A stretch of 8,056 nt of DNA from CAYGZM01 sp964354365 (lineage in GTDB: Bacteria > Planctomycetota > Phycisphaerae > Sedimentisphaerales > Anaerobacaceae): the NCBI GenBank assembly GCA_964354365.1, contig CAYGZM010000166.1, positions 1 to 8,056 on the forward strand, given 5' to 3'. Below, in pieces: positions 1-6,444 of this stretch. The notes under the pieces were generated by a model. It ran no database searches. It was not told where the DNA came from and saw only the letters and a list, made by a program, of their open reading frames with translations. The stretch's first letter is position 1. The number at the start of each line of letters is the position of its first letter. The position numbers and the translations under genes are program-made.

Positions 1-1451
1 AATGGCGTCCCGCCGGGCGCAGCGGCCTTTAGCCTGCCGATATTCTGCGGACGGATAGAAGGCATCGAGACAACGCTTGGGCCAAAGGGCGAGCGCGTGG
101 AGATTGTTGCGAGGGATTTCAGTGCGGAGCTGAGCCGCGTCACCGTCTATGGCCAGCGCGTGGGGGGGGAAGAGGACTCTACTTTGTTTCTGGCGGGGCT
201 TGATACCGTATTCAATCCGGATGGAAAGGCCAATGCTGATTCCTCAGCTGTTACGGTGAACGGAAAAAGCTACACCGTCTTCCGTGCCGAACCTTCGCAG
301 GGGAGGCTCTGGAGGTACGCGGAAGTAGTCGATTATCTGCTGAGCGAATATCTTCCCGGCGGGCAACTGCAAATACCGGAAACTGAGCAACTGGCTGCGC
401 TGACCGAGGACCAAATAGTTCGAGACCTCGATGTCACCGGGTTGAGTCTCTTGGAGGCTCTGCACCGATGCTGCGAGAGGATCGGTTTGCAGTTCAAATT
501 CGCGCCACGTTCGGCACCGACAGGTCCAGGTCAGGCGATTGTGTTCTACAGAGCCGGCACGGGCAGAGTTGTCGAGCTGAATCTGCAACAGGCAGGCGAG
601 CGGCTGGGCATTTCAAAGACAAACATAGTAAGACTGAACAGCAGTAAGAGCTTCTGGCCTATAACGCATAAGTATATCGGCCAGGGCGATTTCAAGGTCT
701 ATGAGGCCAGTTTCGATCTGGTGAAGGCCTGGGACGCGGGTCTGCAGGACACCAAGTATGACAAGTTCTCGCCCTCGACGAACCCGGATTTCTACCAGGT
801 TAGAGACGTGTATCGCAAGTGGTGTCTCAACGAGGCGGGCGACTACAGCGGCGAGCCGTACAATCAGGGCGATGCGTTTGATTTCTCGAAGATTTTCGGC
901 ACGAGTAATTATGCGCATCGACGAAGGCGCTTCTGGCCTGCGTTGACGGCCGACAAGCAGGGAAAGTCGCTTGGCTATTTTCTGCAGGTCTCGTGGGACG
1001 GCGGGGACAACTGGTGGCAGTACCTCTACGCCTTTAACAATGTGCTCGATGAGTGTGGAATATGGCTCAGCAGCGACCAGCTCGATATGGATACGTGGGT
1101 GGCGGCGTTGAAGGGTGCGTTGAAATTCAGAATAACCGCGTCGGTGATCAGCGATGAGCGATTGACGTGTAGTCTCGCCGATGGGCCTGTGAATTCAACG
1201 GCACCGGTTGTCGAGCACCCAATAATGCTGCCCCGCCAGTTCAAGTATCGCAGGGTATCGCCGCAAAGCATCTTCGCCAACAGTTCGGATGAGGCGCTTG
1301 GCGTCGCGGACGAGGTCGATGATACGAATGCTCTGTACGAGTTCATCCGGCACAAGGCTGATGCTTCGGGCGAAACCATCGAGAGAGCGGACGTCCAGAC
1401 GCCATACCTTGTATTGAACTATGAAGTAGGCGACAGGGTGGGCACAAGCCC
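1..1451 (+). CDS. Putative phage tail / baseplate-hub-like protein, partial at both ends
   Basis: The frame is open from the first base, so the true start lies upstream; the GTG at 97 is only an internal codon. About 484 residues are visible before the scaffold gap. Three things suggest a structural tail protein. The first 60 residues (FSLPIFCGRIEG, VEIVARDFSAELSRVTVYG) look like the beta-rich opening of late-control-D/hub-type proteins. A short beta-alpha-beta stretch (LDVTGLSLLEALHRCCERIG) encoded at 430-489 follows. The last visible residues, YEVGDRV, resemble the 'IGDRV' turn near the end of hub proteins. The middle is rich in Trp, Tyr and Phe, as tail proteins often are. No enzyme motif is evident. 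The downstream membrane protein and lipoprotein fit a tail/lysis module. The family call is from recollection of such proteins, not a database match; a large bacterial secreted protein is the alternative. One sampled line is about 60% GC. Confidence 0.45.
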
Positions 1452-1551
1452 NNNNNNNNNNNNNNNNNNNNNNNNNNNNNNNNNNNNNNNNNNNNNNNNN
1501 NNNNNNNNNNNNNNNNNNNNNNNNNNNNNNNNNNNNNNNNNNNNNNNNNNN
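1452..1551. other. Scaffold gap of 100 N
   Basis: Exactly 100 ambiguous bases, the usual placeholder for a gap of unknown size. The end of the tail-like gene and possibly further genes are missing here. Any reading frame drawn across the gap is an artefact. Downstream of the gap that frame translates the interspersed repeat (VIPAQAGIQ), a typical spurious repeat translation. Confidence 0.98.
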
Positions 1552-1560
1552 TACTGCCCT

Positions 1561-1648
1561 GTCATTCCCGCGCAAGCGGGAATCCAGTTCCTCGCGGTGG
1601 CTCTGGACTCCTGCTTTCGCAGGAGTGACAACCGTGCGCAGGAATGAC
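1561..1648. repeat. Interspersed palindromic repeat with two hairpins
   Basis: Two perfect 8-bp stem-loops lie in tandem. The first is ATTCCCGC / loop GCAA / GCGGGAAT at 1564-1583. The second is ACTCCTGC / loop TTTC / GCAGGAGT at 1607-1626. They are flanked by GTC and GAC ends and complementary CCAG / CTGG cores, so the whole unit is an imperfect inverted repeat. This is the well-known 'GTCATTCCCGC...GCGGGAATCCAG' class of bacterial interspersed repeat. A further terminal piece, GCGCAGGAATGAC at 1636-1648, recurs identically at 6460-6472. The repeat abuts the assembly gap and ends 17 bp before the next gene. Confidence 0.85.
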
Positions 1649-1665
1649 CATTGAAAGAGTTGACT

Positions 1666-1947
1666 ATGACTAACGGTAATTCCAAATCGTGGCAGTTCAA
1701 TCGGCAGATAAATGTCTCGACGCTGGTGCAGCTTGTATTGCTGGCGTGCCTGATTATCGGCAGCTACGTCAATCTGCAAAGGCAGCTCGACCTATTGCAG
1801 CGTGACGTCACGATGCTGCTGCAATGCCAGAACGGCTTCAACAGAAAGTTGGAAGACCTATCCGCCAAGAGCATCTCATACGAATACCGCCTGCGGGCAT
1901 TGGAACAGAGTTGGCAAAGGGCTGGGGCATCTGAGTTTAGCTTCTGA
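1666..1947 (+). CDS. Small single-pass membrane protein with C-terminal coiled coil
   Basis: 93 residues from ATG at 1666. That start was chosen over the in-frame TTG at 1651 because AAAGAG (1655-1660) lies about 5 nt upstream of the ATG. A polar, basic N-terminus (residues 1-16) precedes one hydrophobic helix (about 17-35, VSTLVQLVLLACLIIGSYV). A heptad-like amphipathic helix follows (about 37-83, with LQRQLDLLQRDVTMLL and LEDLSAK). The expected topology is N-inside with the coiled coil outside the membrane. This is the general shape of phage i-spanins and other lysis-associated accessory proteins, and the upstream tail-like gene and downstream lipoprotein make that reading attractive, but no family is recognised. 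It lies right after the gap and repeat, so its own promoter is not visible. The stop is TGA at 1945-1947. Confidence 0.7.
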   Translation: MTNGNSKSWQFNRQINVSTLVQLVLLACLIIGSYVNLQRQLDLLQRDVTMLLQCQNGFNRKLEDLSAKSISYEYRLRALEQSWQRAGASEFSF

Positions 1948-1991
1948 CTCAAAGGGATAAACAACCGTGTTATGCAACGCATTTTTTTGAG

Positions 1992-1999
1992 AAAGGAGG
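1992..1999 (+). promoter_or_regulatory. Strong ribosome binding site for the methyltransferase gene
   Basis: AAAGGAGG is a near-perfect anti-16S match. It serves ATG at 2010 with 10 nt spacing. A nearer ATG at 2005 is out of frame and would encode only a seven-residue peptide (MLWHQKA) ending at a TGA inside the methyltransferase gene, so 2010 is the meaningful start. Confidence 0.7.
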
Positions 2000-2009
2000 C
2001 GAGCATGCT

Positions 2010-2921
2010 ATGGCATCAGAAGGCGTGAACAAAGCACTCTTCAATCGCGTTCAGGAAAAAGTGTGCCCGAATAACATATGGGATCTAACCGACGCAATAA
2101 GGTCTGTACTGAGATCTCAAATCAATCAGCTACCCCGAAGGAAGGTGTCCGAATCAGAAACACGTTATCCAACAACTGCGGCTGGTATGCGTTCGTTTCT
2201 GGAAGCCTTTTTCACCAGACACTACTTTCAGGTCCAGAATAGCCTGATCAAATATCTTGTTTCTGAAGACGCAGTGAGCATTCTGAGGGAAAGGCAGCTA
2301 CGGATTCTTGATATTGGTTCAGGACCTGCGGTCGCTTCTTTGGCGATTACTGACATGCTTGCCCTGGTCCTCAAGCAGCTCAATGATGCTGGTTCACGGC
2401 TTGGACGCCGAAGGTTGAGGTTGATATATGTCCTGAACGATACTGCTGGCATTTGCCTCGGGACAGGCCAGCGCATGTTGGATGCCTACTTCAGCACGCG
2501 TGGGGAGCATAGGAATTGGGTTACTGACGCCGGAACATTCGGCGTACAGAAAGCATTTCCGGCCAATATGAGGCAGCTTCGACGCATCGCGCACAACATA
2601 GGTGGATACGATGTAGCTGTTTTCTCGTATGTTCTGACCCCTTTGAACGAAGATGTTGGTTTGAGCGCTCTCGTTGGCGGTATGTCAGCTATCGAGACCC
2701 TCTGCAACGATAGCGGGCGAATACTGATTCTTCAGGACAAATTCAAGGCGGGACTTATGCAAAGAGTCAGCGGACTGCTTGGGGAGTCAAATCACAAGGA
2801 GGAGCTGACTCAGCGCGCATGTCCCGGCAGAGATGAGAATGATACGCACACCTACTCGTATTACAGCTGCTTGTACATCCCGATGAAAGACAACGTAATG
2901 TGCAGACGACCTGTCGTGTGA
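2010..2921 (+). CDS. Class I SAM-dependent methyltransferase, substrate unknown
   Basis: 303 residues from ATG 2010 behind a strong AAAGGAGG site. The Rossmann methyltransferase core is clear. Motif I is ILDIGSGPA (residues 99-107). An acidic strand end, IYVLND (139-144), could bind the SAM ribose. A motif IV-like strand, YDVAVFSYVLTPL, spans 200-212. A later core strand, GRILILQD, spans 236-243. About 95 residues precede the core, including an aromatic helix (FLEAFFTRHYFQVQ, 64-77) that could be a substrate-recognition domain. The C-terminus has an aromatic stretch, TYSYYSCLYIP (281-291). It bears a loose resemblance to Rsm22-like methyltransferases, but the target (RNA, protein or small molecule) cannot be assigned. 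It lies 62 bp after the small membrane protein and converges on the radical SAM gene, with stop codons 3 bp apart. One sampled line is about 42% GC, unlike the tail-like gene, consistent with acquired cargo. Confidence 0.75.
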   Translation: MASEGVNKALFNRVQEKVCPNNIWDLTDAIRSVLRSQINQLPRRKVSESETRYPTTAAGMRSFLEAFFTRHYFQVQNSLIKYLVSEDAVSILRERQLRILDIGSGPAVASLAITDMLALVLKQLNDAGSRLGRRRLRLIYVLNDTAGICLGTGQRMLDAYFSTRGEHRNWVTDAGTFGVQKAFPANMRQLRRIAHNIGGYDVAVFSYVLTPLNEDVGLSALVGGMSAIETLCNDSGRILILQDKFKAGLMQRVSGLLGESNHKEELTQRACPGRDENDTHTYSYYSCLYIPMKDNVMCRRPVV

Positions 2922-2924
2922 CAA

Positions 2925-4019
2925 TTACCAGATGACACAGTTGCATTCGTGGCCTTTGCAGCGGTATTTCAGGACATTCCAGATATCAGGTGTCTCTCTG
3001 CACAGACCTATGGAGACATCCTTATTGAGGCTGCGGATAATATCGGTCAAAAAGGTGTAAAATTCAATACGCTGTTGAGGCGGATAGCGGAGCTTGCCGT
3101 CCGAGGCTCCCTTGACGAAGCTATGGCGAGAGAGCGTTTGAGCCCGGCTGCCATACGCTGCCTGGGCGAGGCGAAGGTGGCCTGGGAGAAGCCTCAACAT
3201 GCCAAGTGTTATGTTCTCCGGGCTGAGGGTGGTCAAGGCTTTTTGGACCAAATCGGCATACGAAGTCTTCCAGTTTGCATGGAGAATGCCGGGGTCGATA
3301 CGAAGTCGTATTCGGTAGCCGTGGTCCTGGCATGCTTTGGCTGCCTCAATTCGCTGGCCCAGAGTGGCGGCGCCTAACTCGTGCATCTCGATCATCTCCT
3401 GGCTATTGAGGCTCCAGGAGACAACCGTTTGCGGGTTAGGCTCAAGTGTCAGCAGATTGTCAATATTGTTGCTTTTTGTCAGCAGCATCAGATAGGCGTT
3501 TGAGAACTTGGAAAAGAACGGGATCAGCATAGTCGTAAGATTTGTGATGTGGTCAAGCGCCAGACTATCGAGCATTTCGCCCAGGTTGAAACTGATCCTG
3601 TTTCCAGACCCTTCTACGGCGCGTCGAATCTGCTTGAACATCGTCTCATAGTTAATGTTGATCTTGATAAAAGGAGCATACTTTCGATAGATGAACGCGA
3701 GGTAACAGTACGTGCAACAGAAAGGGCACCCGTTCGAGAGCGGGACCAGCTTGTAATAGGGCCGGCAACAGACACTGGAGCCGAGCTCGCCATCAAAATA
3801 TCCCACAAAAGACGAATTCCGGCCGATCATTAGTGTCCTTTTTCCAGTCAGAAGAGCGTGGGATGCCGGCGTGTCGGGGGAAGGAGCATAATGTTGCTTC
3901 TTGATTACGCGTATGTCGGTCGATGGGAACAGCGCCAATATGCGTTGCGCCTCCGGGTCGTCAACCACGTTTTCCCACAGCAGCACTGTTTTGGGTCTGA
4001 ATCTCTTGGATGAGTCCAT
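2925..4019 (-). CDS. Spore photoproduct lyase-family (SplB-like) radical SAM protein
   Basis: 364 residues from ATG 4019. The frame can be extended to a TTG at 4097, but a TGGTATAAT promoter element lies at 4071-4079, downstream of that TTG. GGAAAG stands 7 nt before the ATG, so 4019 is preferred. The cluster motif is CxxxCxxC (Cys98, Cys102, Cys105) inside SNGCPFCCTYCYLA, which matches the SPL pattern including the flanking Tyr104 and Tyr106. Other SPL-like blocks are RTLMIGRNSS (61-70), DSLALDHIT (151-159), the LLTKSNNIDNLL strand (179-190) and QRIEAAKACQDHGY (222-235). Length is close to B. subtilis SPL (342). At the place of the SPL hydrogen-donor Cys141 it has Glu148 (in GEMLDS), so DNA-lesion repair of the SPL type is doubtful. 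The C-terminus is Cys-rich (354, 359, 361). It may act with the convergent methyltransferase; the reaction is unknown. Confidence 0.85.
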   Translation of the reverse strand: MDSSKRFRPKTVLLWENVVDDPEAQRILALFPSTDIRVIKKQHYAPSPDTPASHALLTGKRTLMIGRNSSFVGYFDGELGSSVCCRPYYKLVPLSNGCPFCCTYCYLAFIYRKYAPFIKININYETMFKQIRRAVEGSGNRISFNLGEMLDSLALDHITNLTTMLIPFFSKFSNAYLMLLTKSNNIDNLLTLEPNPQTVVSWSLNSQEMIEMHELGAATLGQRIEAAKACQDHGYRIRLRIDPGILHANWKTSYADLVQKALTTLSPENITLGMLRLLPGHLRLAQAAYGSRAQTLSRHSFVKGASDGKLRYPPQQRIEFYTFLTDIIRSLNKDVSIGLCRETPDIWNVLKYRCKGHECNCVIW

Positions 4020-4070
4020 ATCCAGGCTTTCCGTATCGAGCAGCAGAACCTCCCGGTTAAGGCTGACAGT

Positions 4071-4097
4071 ATTATACCAGGCAAGAGCAGAGTCCAA
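4071..4097 (-). promoter_or_regulatory. Extended -10 promoter for the SplB-like gene
   Basis: On the minus strand the -10 is a perfect TATAAT (4076-4071) preceded by TG plus one base, giving the extended -10 TGGTATAAT. A weak -35 (TTGGAC, 4097-4092) sits 15 bp upstream; extended -10 promoters tolerate a poor -35. Transcription would begin near 4064, leaving a leader of about 45 nt before ATG 4019 and excluding the upstream TTG at 4097 as the start. It lies in the 100-bp divergent spacer shared with the lipoprotein gene. Confidence 0.6.
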
Positions 4098-4119
4098 AGT
4101 AAATCAAAGGAGAGAAACG

Positions 4120-4731
4120 ATGAAAAAATGTTCACAGACACGAAGACAAGCAAGTGGTTTGGGGCTCTATCCTATCGTTTTTGTTTTACTGCTGAGTGGC
4201 TGCGAGTCTTTACGGTTTGCACCAAATGCAAGGCAGAAGCAAAATGCGTGGCTTCACAATCGCACGGCGCTTATGGCGGCTCAGACTGCGAAGGTGCAGG
4301 CCGCTTCGGGAGAGCTTCAGGATTTGACGGAGCTGAGCGAGCTTCAGAGCAGGGCTTTTACGACTTACTTCGGGCTGCCTAAGGAGTTTCCCGCAGCGGA
4401 GACGACGGACGATATTTTGGCCCAGTCGAGCCGGCAGCTTGCGAAGGACGCTATCGCGGATTCGGCGGCTCGCCCGGACCCGTGGCAGACGGCGGATGCG
4501 GCGATCGAGCTCGGCATCGGGATATGTGCGCTGTTGGGCGGGGTCTATGGCGCGAAGGCGGCGAAGTTCCTCAAGGATGCGAAGGCCAGGTCAAAGGCTC
4601 TTAAGGAAATCGTCACCGGCAACGAGCTCTTCAAGAAAACCAACCAGACTCAAGCCGAGGCCTTCAAACAGGCCCACGTCAGCCAATCCCCCCATACCCG
4701 CCAAATCGTAACGGAGATGAAGAATACATAG
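4120..4731 (+). CDS. Lipoprotein with second hydrophobic segment, phage-lysis-like
   Basis: 203 residues from ATG 4120, chosen because AAAGGAGAG (4106-4114) stands just upstream and the product then starts with a proper lipoprotein signal. The signal has a basic head (KKCSQTRR), a hydrophobic core (YPIVFVLLL) and the lipobox LSGC with Cys28 as the acylation site. The mature part has a helical region (about 45-115), a second hydrophobic glycine-rich stretch (about 128-148, ELGIGICALLGGVYGAKAAKF), then a lysine-rich helix (KDAKARSKALKEIV) and a tail ending SPHTRQIVTEMKNT. Known phage-encoded proteins near lysis genes show a similar order of GxxxG helix, basic helix and conserved tail, so a spanin-like or holin-associated role is inferred but unproven. 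No family name can be assigned. It is divergent from the SplB-like gene. One sampled line reaches about 73% GC, in sharp contrast with that neighbour. Confidence 0.72.
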   Translation: MKKCSQTRRQASGLGLYPIVFVLLLSGCESLRFAPNARQKQNAWLHNRTALMAAQTAKVQAASGELQDLTELSELQSRAFTTYFGLPKEFPAAETTDDILAQSSRQLAKDAIADSAARPDPWQTADAAIELGIGICALLGGVYGAKAAKFLKDAKARSKALKEIVTGNELFKKTNQTQAEAFKQAHVSQSPHTRQIVTEMKNT

Positions 4732-4769
4732 AGAATTTGCTTCTTTTCGGCGTTGGAATATACTACTAT

Positions 4770-4797
4770 TGACAATGGCGCGATCTTTGTTAAGGTA
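4770..4797 (+). promoter_or_regulatory. Promoter for the three-gene VapC operon
   Basis: A perfect -35, TTGACA (4770-4775), is followed after 16 bp by TAAGGT (4792-4797), which keeps the key first, second and last bases of the -10 consensus. It lies about 40 bp after the lipoprotein stop and about 50 bp before the first operon gene. No other promoter-like pair is seen between the three genes, so they are probably co-transcribed. Confidence 0.45.
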
Positions 4798-4845
4798 TCT
4801 CTGTCCAGTGGCCGATAAGTCGTAGTGTTTGTTGGGATGTTCCAG

Positions 4846-5523
4846 ATGCTGAAATATGAGAACGATTACATAAACTTAGTGGTTCTCGGGAGTTTCAATC
4901 CCGCTATTCTGAGGCACGAGTTTCTCGTCGGTGAATGCGGGTTTGACTTGCCGATTCAGCCAGAGAGCAAGATTCCTGTGATGCCGATGCCGGTCGTATC
5001 ATCTATTGATTACGGAAGCCTTACTTTCTTCGCGGATCTGGGCCGATTGGAAATAAAGCAGAAGAACTGCCAGGATCCTAATTCGAGCAGGTTGCCGGAA
5101 TACTTGGAGACGTATCTGACCAAATTGCCTCACACGCCTATTACCAAGTGCGGGGCGAACTTCAGCTACACAGTGACCGTAGCCCAGTCGAAGCTCGAAC
5201 AAATAGAGCAATGGCTCAAAGAAAACAGAGGCAAATTCTGTGAGCTGTTGCGGCACGACCCCATTGATTTGGAGGTGCATTTTGAGACCGGCGATAAAAC
5301 CGAGGCATTGAAGACCTGGACGGTTCGTACAAAAAGGGCGGAGCACGATGTTTCTACGATGCTGAAAGTGACCCCAGGGTTTCCTGGGAAGGTCAAGATG
5401 GACTTCAATTATGAAGTAGGGGGCCTTGACAAGAACAGAGGGCGGCTGATGAGTGTTACGGCTGAGTACAAAGGAGTATTCCGTATATTCAAGCAGCAGG
5501 TCGATTCCATATTTGCAGGATAG
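4846..5523 (+). CDS. Conserved-looking hypothetical protein, first gene of the VapC operon
   Basis: 225 residues from ATG 4846. The frame is open to GTG 4825 and also has ATG 4837. None has a strong ribosome site; GGGA (4834-4837) is 8 nt before 4846, and the predicted first beta strand starts shortly after it. The protein opens with INLVVLGSFNPAILRHEF (residues 9-26), continues with a beta strand (SLTFFADLGRLEIKQ, about 58-72), then YLTKLPHTPITKCGANF (about 93-109), and ends with a strand-rich half (VEVHF-like and MDFNYEVGG segments). I recall unnamed bacterial proteins with the same 'GSFNPAI...HTPI...G.N' order, but no function. No signal peptide, membrane segment or catalytic motif is seen. 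It ends 5 bp before the putative antitoxin gene, so it is probably part of the toxin-antitoxin unit, perhaps an accessory or regulator. Confidence 0.65.
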   Translation: MLKYENDYINLVVLGSFNPAILRHEFLVGECGFDLPIQPESKIPVMPMPVVSSIDYGSLTFFADLGRLEIKQKNCQDPNSSRLPEYLETYLTKLPHTPITKCGANFSYTVTVAQSKLEQIEQWLKENRGKFCELLRHDPIDLEVHFETGDKTEALKTWTVRTKRAEHDVSTMLKVTPGFPGKVKMDFNYEVGGLDKNRGRLMSVTAEYKGVFRIFKQQVDSIFAG

Positions 5524-5528
5524 GTGCG

Positions 5529-5897
5529 ATGTTCGAACTACTTCAAGAGAGCCCTACGAGTACTGCTGTCTTATCGGCGTCGGCGCTAAATCCGGAGTCG
5601 CTGCACAAAGTCGCAATCGACTTGTGTTACAGGGGCTACGAATGGATTAAAACTTGTTCCCTGGTTACAACCCACGGACAATACTCCGGACCAGCAAGAA
5701 CTGGGGATACCTTACCCTTCGCGTCCTCAGCAGAGGTACAGTCTCTGACGGAGATTCTGCCGAAAGCACATATTCGACAGGAGAATATCGAGGCGATTCG
5801 TTTTCTCGATGAATGGTTTGCTCAGCCGGATGATTTGGGCCAGGAGGCGTGGGCAGCATTCGATAGGGAGATCGAAGCGAATAAATTCACGATTTAG
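5529..5897 (+). CDS. Putative antitoxin partner of the VapC-type toxin
   Basis: 122 residues from ATG 5529, with AGGA 8 nt upstream at the end of the preceding gene. The C-terminal part (about 86-122, with IEAIRFLDEWFAQPDDLGQEAWAAFDREI) resembles the toxin-wrapping tail of VapB/Phd-like antitoxins that pair with PIN toxins: a helix ending in a Trp-containing acidic stretch, then a helix of the 'E.W..F..E...' kind. The first 80 residues show no ribbon-helix-helix, AbrB, Phd or helix-turn-helix signature that I can recognise, although Phd/VapB antitoxins normally have one. Position is the main support: it sits 15 bp before the PIN-domain gene and 5 bp after the first operon gene. Alternatives are an antitoxin that does not bind DNA, or an unrelated small protein. 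Confidence is good that it is a gene, moderate for the antitoxin role. Confidence 0.6.
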   Translation: MFELLQESPTSTAVLSASALNPESLHKVAIDLCYRGYEWIKTCSLVTTHGQYSGPARTGDTLPFASSAEVQSLTEILPKAHIRQENIEAIRFLDEWFAQPDDLGQEAWAAFDREIEANKFTI

Positions 5898-5912
5898 CGG
5901 CGGACGGGATAG

Positions 5913-6335
5913 ATGCCGACATATCTGCTTGATACAAACGCATTGTCGCTAATCCTCAAGAAAAGGGCGGAGGCATACGCGCTACAAGGTAGGCTACAGG
6001 AAGCGCTAAAGGCAAATGCGATCATCTTGATGTCTCCGGTAGTCTATTACGAGGTAAAACGGGGATTACATAAGATACAGGCTGAGAAGCAACTTGTTTT
6101 TTTCGAGGAATTCATAAGTTGTTTGCAGTGGCGTGACCTGACAAAGAATACGTGGGAAAAAGGCGCGCAGTTGTGGGCAAGTTGTGCGAGGAAAGGTGTT
6201 AAAACGGGCAACGGTGAAAAGGGCCTCGATGGAGACGTTCTGATCGCAGCTCAAGCTCAGGAGCATAACGCGACAGTCATCACAAACAACGTTCGACACT
6301 TTGACTACTTAGGTGTAAATCACGAGAGCTGGTGA
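5913..6335 (+). CDS. vapC: VapC-type PIN-domain ribonuclease toxin
   Basis: 140 residues, the usual VapC size, from ATG 5913 with GGGA just upstream. The PIN acidic site is intact. LLDTNALSLIL places Asp7 (with Asn9) at the end of strand 1. Glu47 lies in the YYEVKRGL helix. Asp106 and Asp108 sit in LDGDVLIAAQA, and the final motif is VITNNVRHF (122-130). Such enzymes bind Mg2+ or Mn2+ with these acids and cleave RNA, often tRNA or rRNA, slowing growth when the antitoxin is lost. The RNA target cannot be predicted here. It is the last gene of the three-gene operon, 15 bp after the putative antitoxin. One sampled line is about 38% GC, the lowest I counted in the window, pointing to acquisition by transfer. 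Confidence 0.9.
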   Translation: MPTYLLDTNALSLILKKRAEAYALQGRLQEALKANAIILMSPVVYYEVKRGLHKIQAEKQLVFFEEFISCLQWRDLTKNTWEKGAQLWASCARKGVKTGNGEKGLDGDVLIAAQAQEHNATVITNNVRHFDYLGVNHESW

Positions 6336-6411
6336 GCTGTCATGTTGGAGATATAGAGTGTTCTCACTCGGAAGGCAAAAGACAGTTCTATCTGGACTGA
6401 TCTTGAGATTC

Positions 6412-6439
6412 TTGACAGGCAGGCAACGGCGGATAGACT
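6412..6439 (+). promoter_or_regulatory. Promoter for the small lipoprotein gene
   Basis: TTGACA (6412-6417) is a perfect -35, followed after 16 bp by TAGACT (6434-6439), a four-of-six -10. Predicted transcription start is near 6446, inside a fragment of the interspersed repeat, giving a leader of about 60 nt. Confidence 0.45.
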
Positions 6440-6444
6440 TGGAC

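Noticed and set aside
97..1647. Single long reading frame from GTG 97 through the N run
   Set aside because: The frame is already open upstream of 97, and the part after the gap translates an interspersed repeat, so neither end is real.
1972..1989. Possible terminator before the methyltransferase gene (ATGC-AAC-GCAT then a T run)
   Set aside because: The stem is only 4 bp with a 3-nt loop; too weak to call.
2907..2916. Small palindrome between the two convergent genes as a bidirectional terminator
   Set aside because: Only a 4-bp stem and no T run.
2949..3833. Plus-strand frames at 2949-3377 and 3549-3833
   Set aside because: They are antisense to the SplB-like gene, whose motifs are clear; they show no motif or ribosome site of their own.
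4020..4097. N-terminal extension of the SplB-like protein to TTG 4097
   Set aside because: A TGGTATAAT promoter lies inside it, no ribosome site precedes the TTG, and the ATG at 4019 has GGAAAG at good spacing.
1..4731. Diversity-generating retroelement associated with the tail-like gene
   Set aside because: No reverse transcriptase gene and no adenine-biased template/variable repeat pair was seen.
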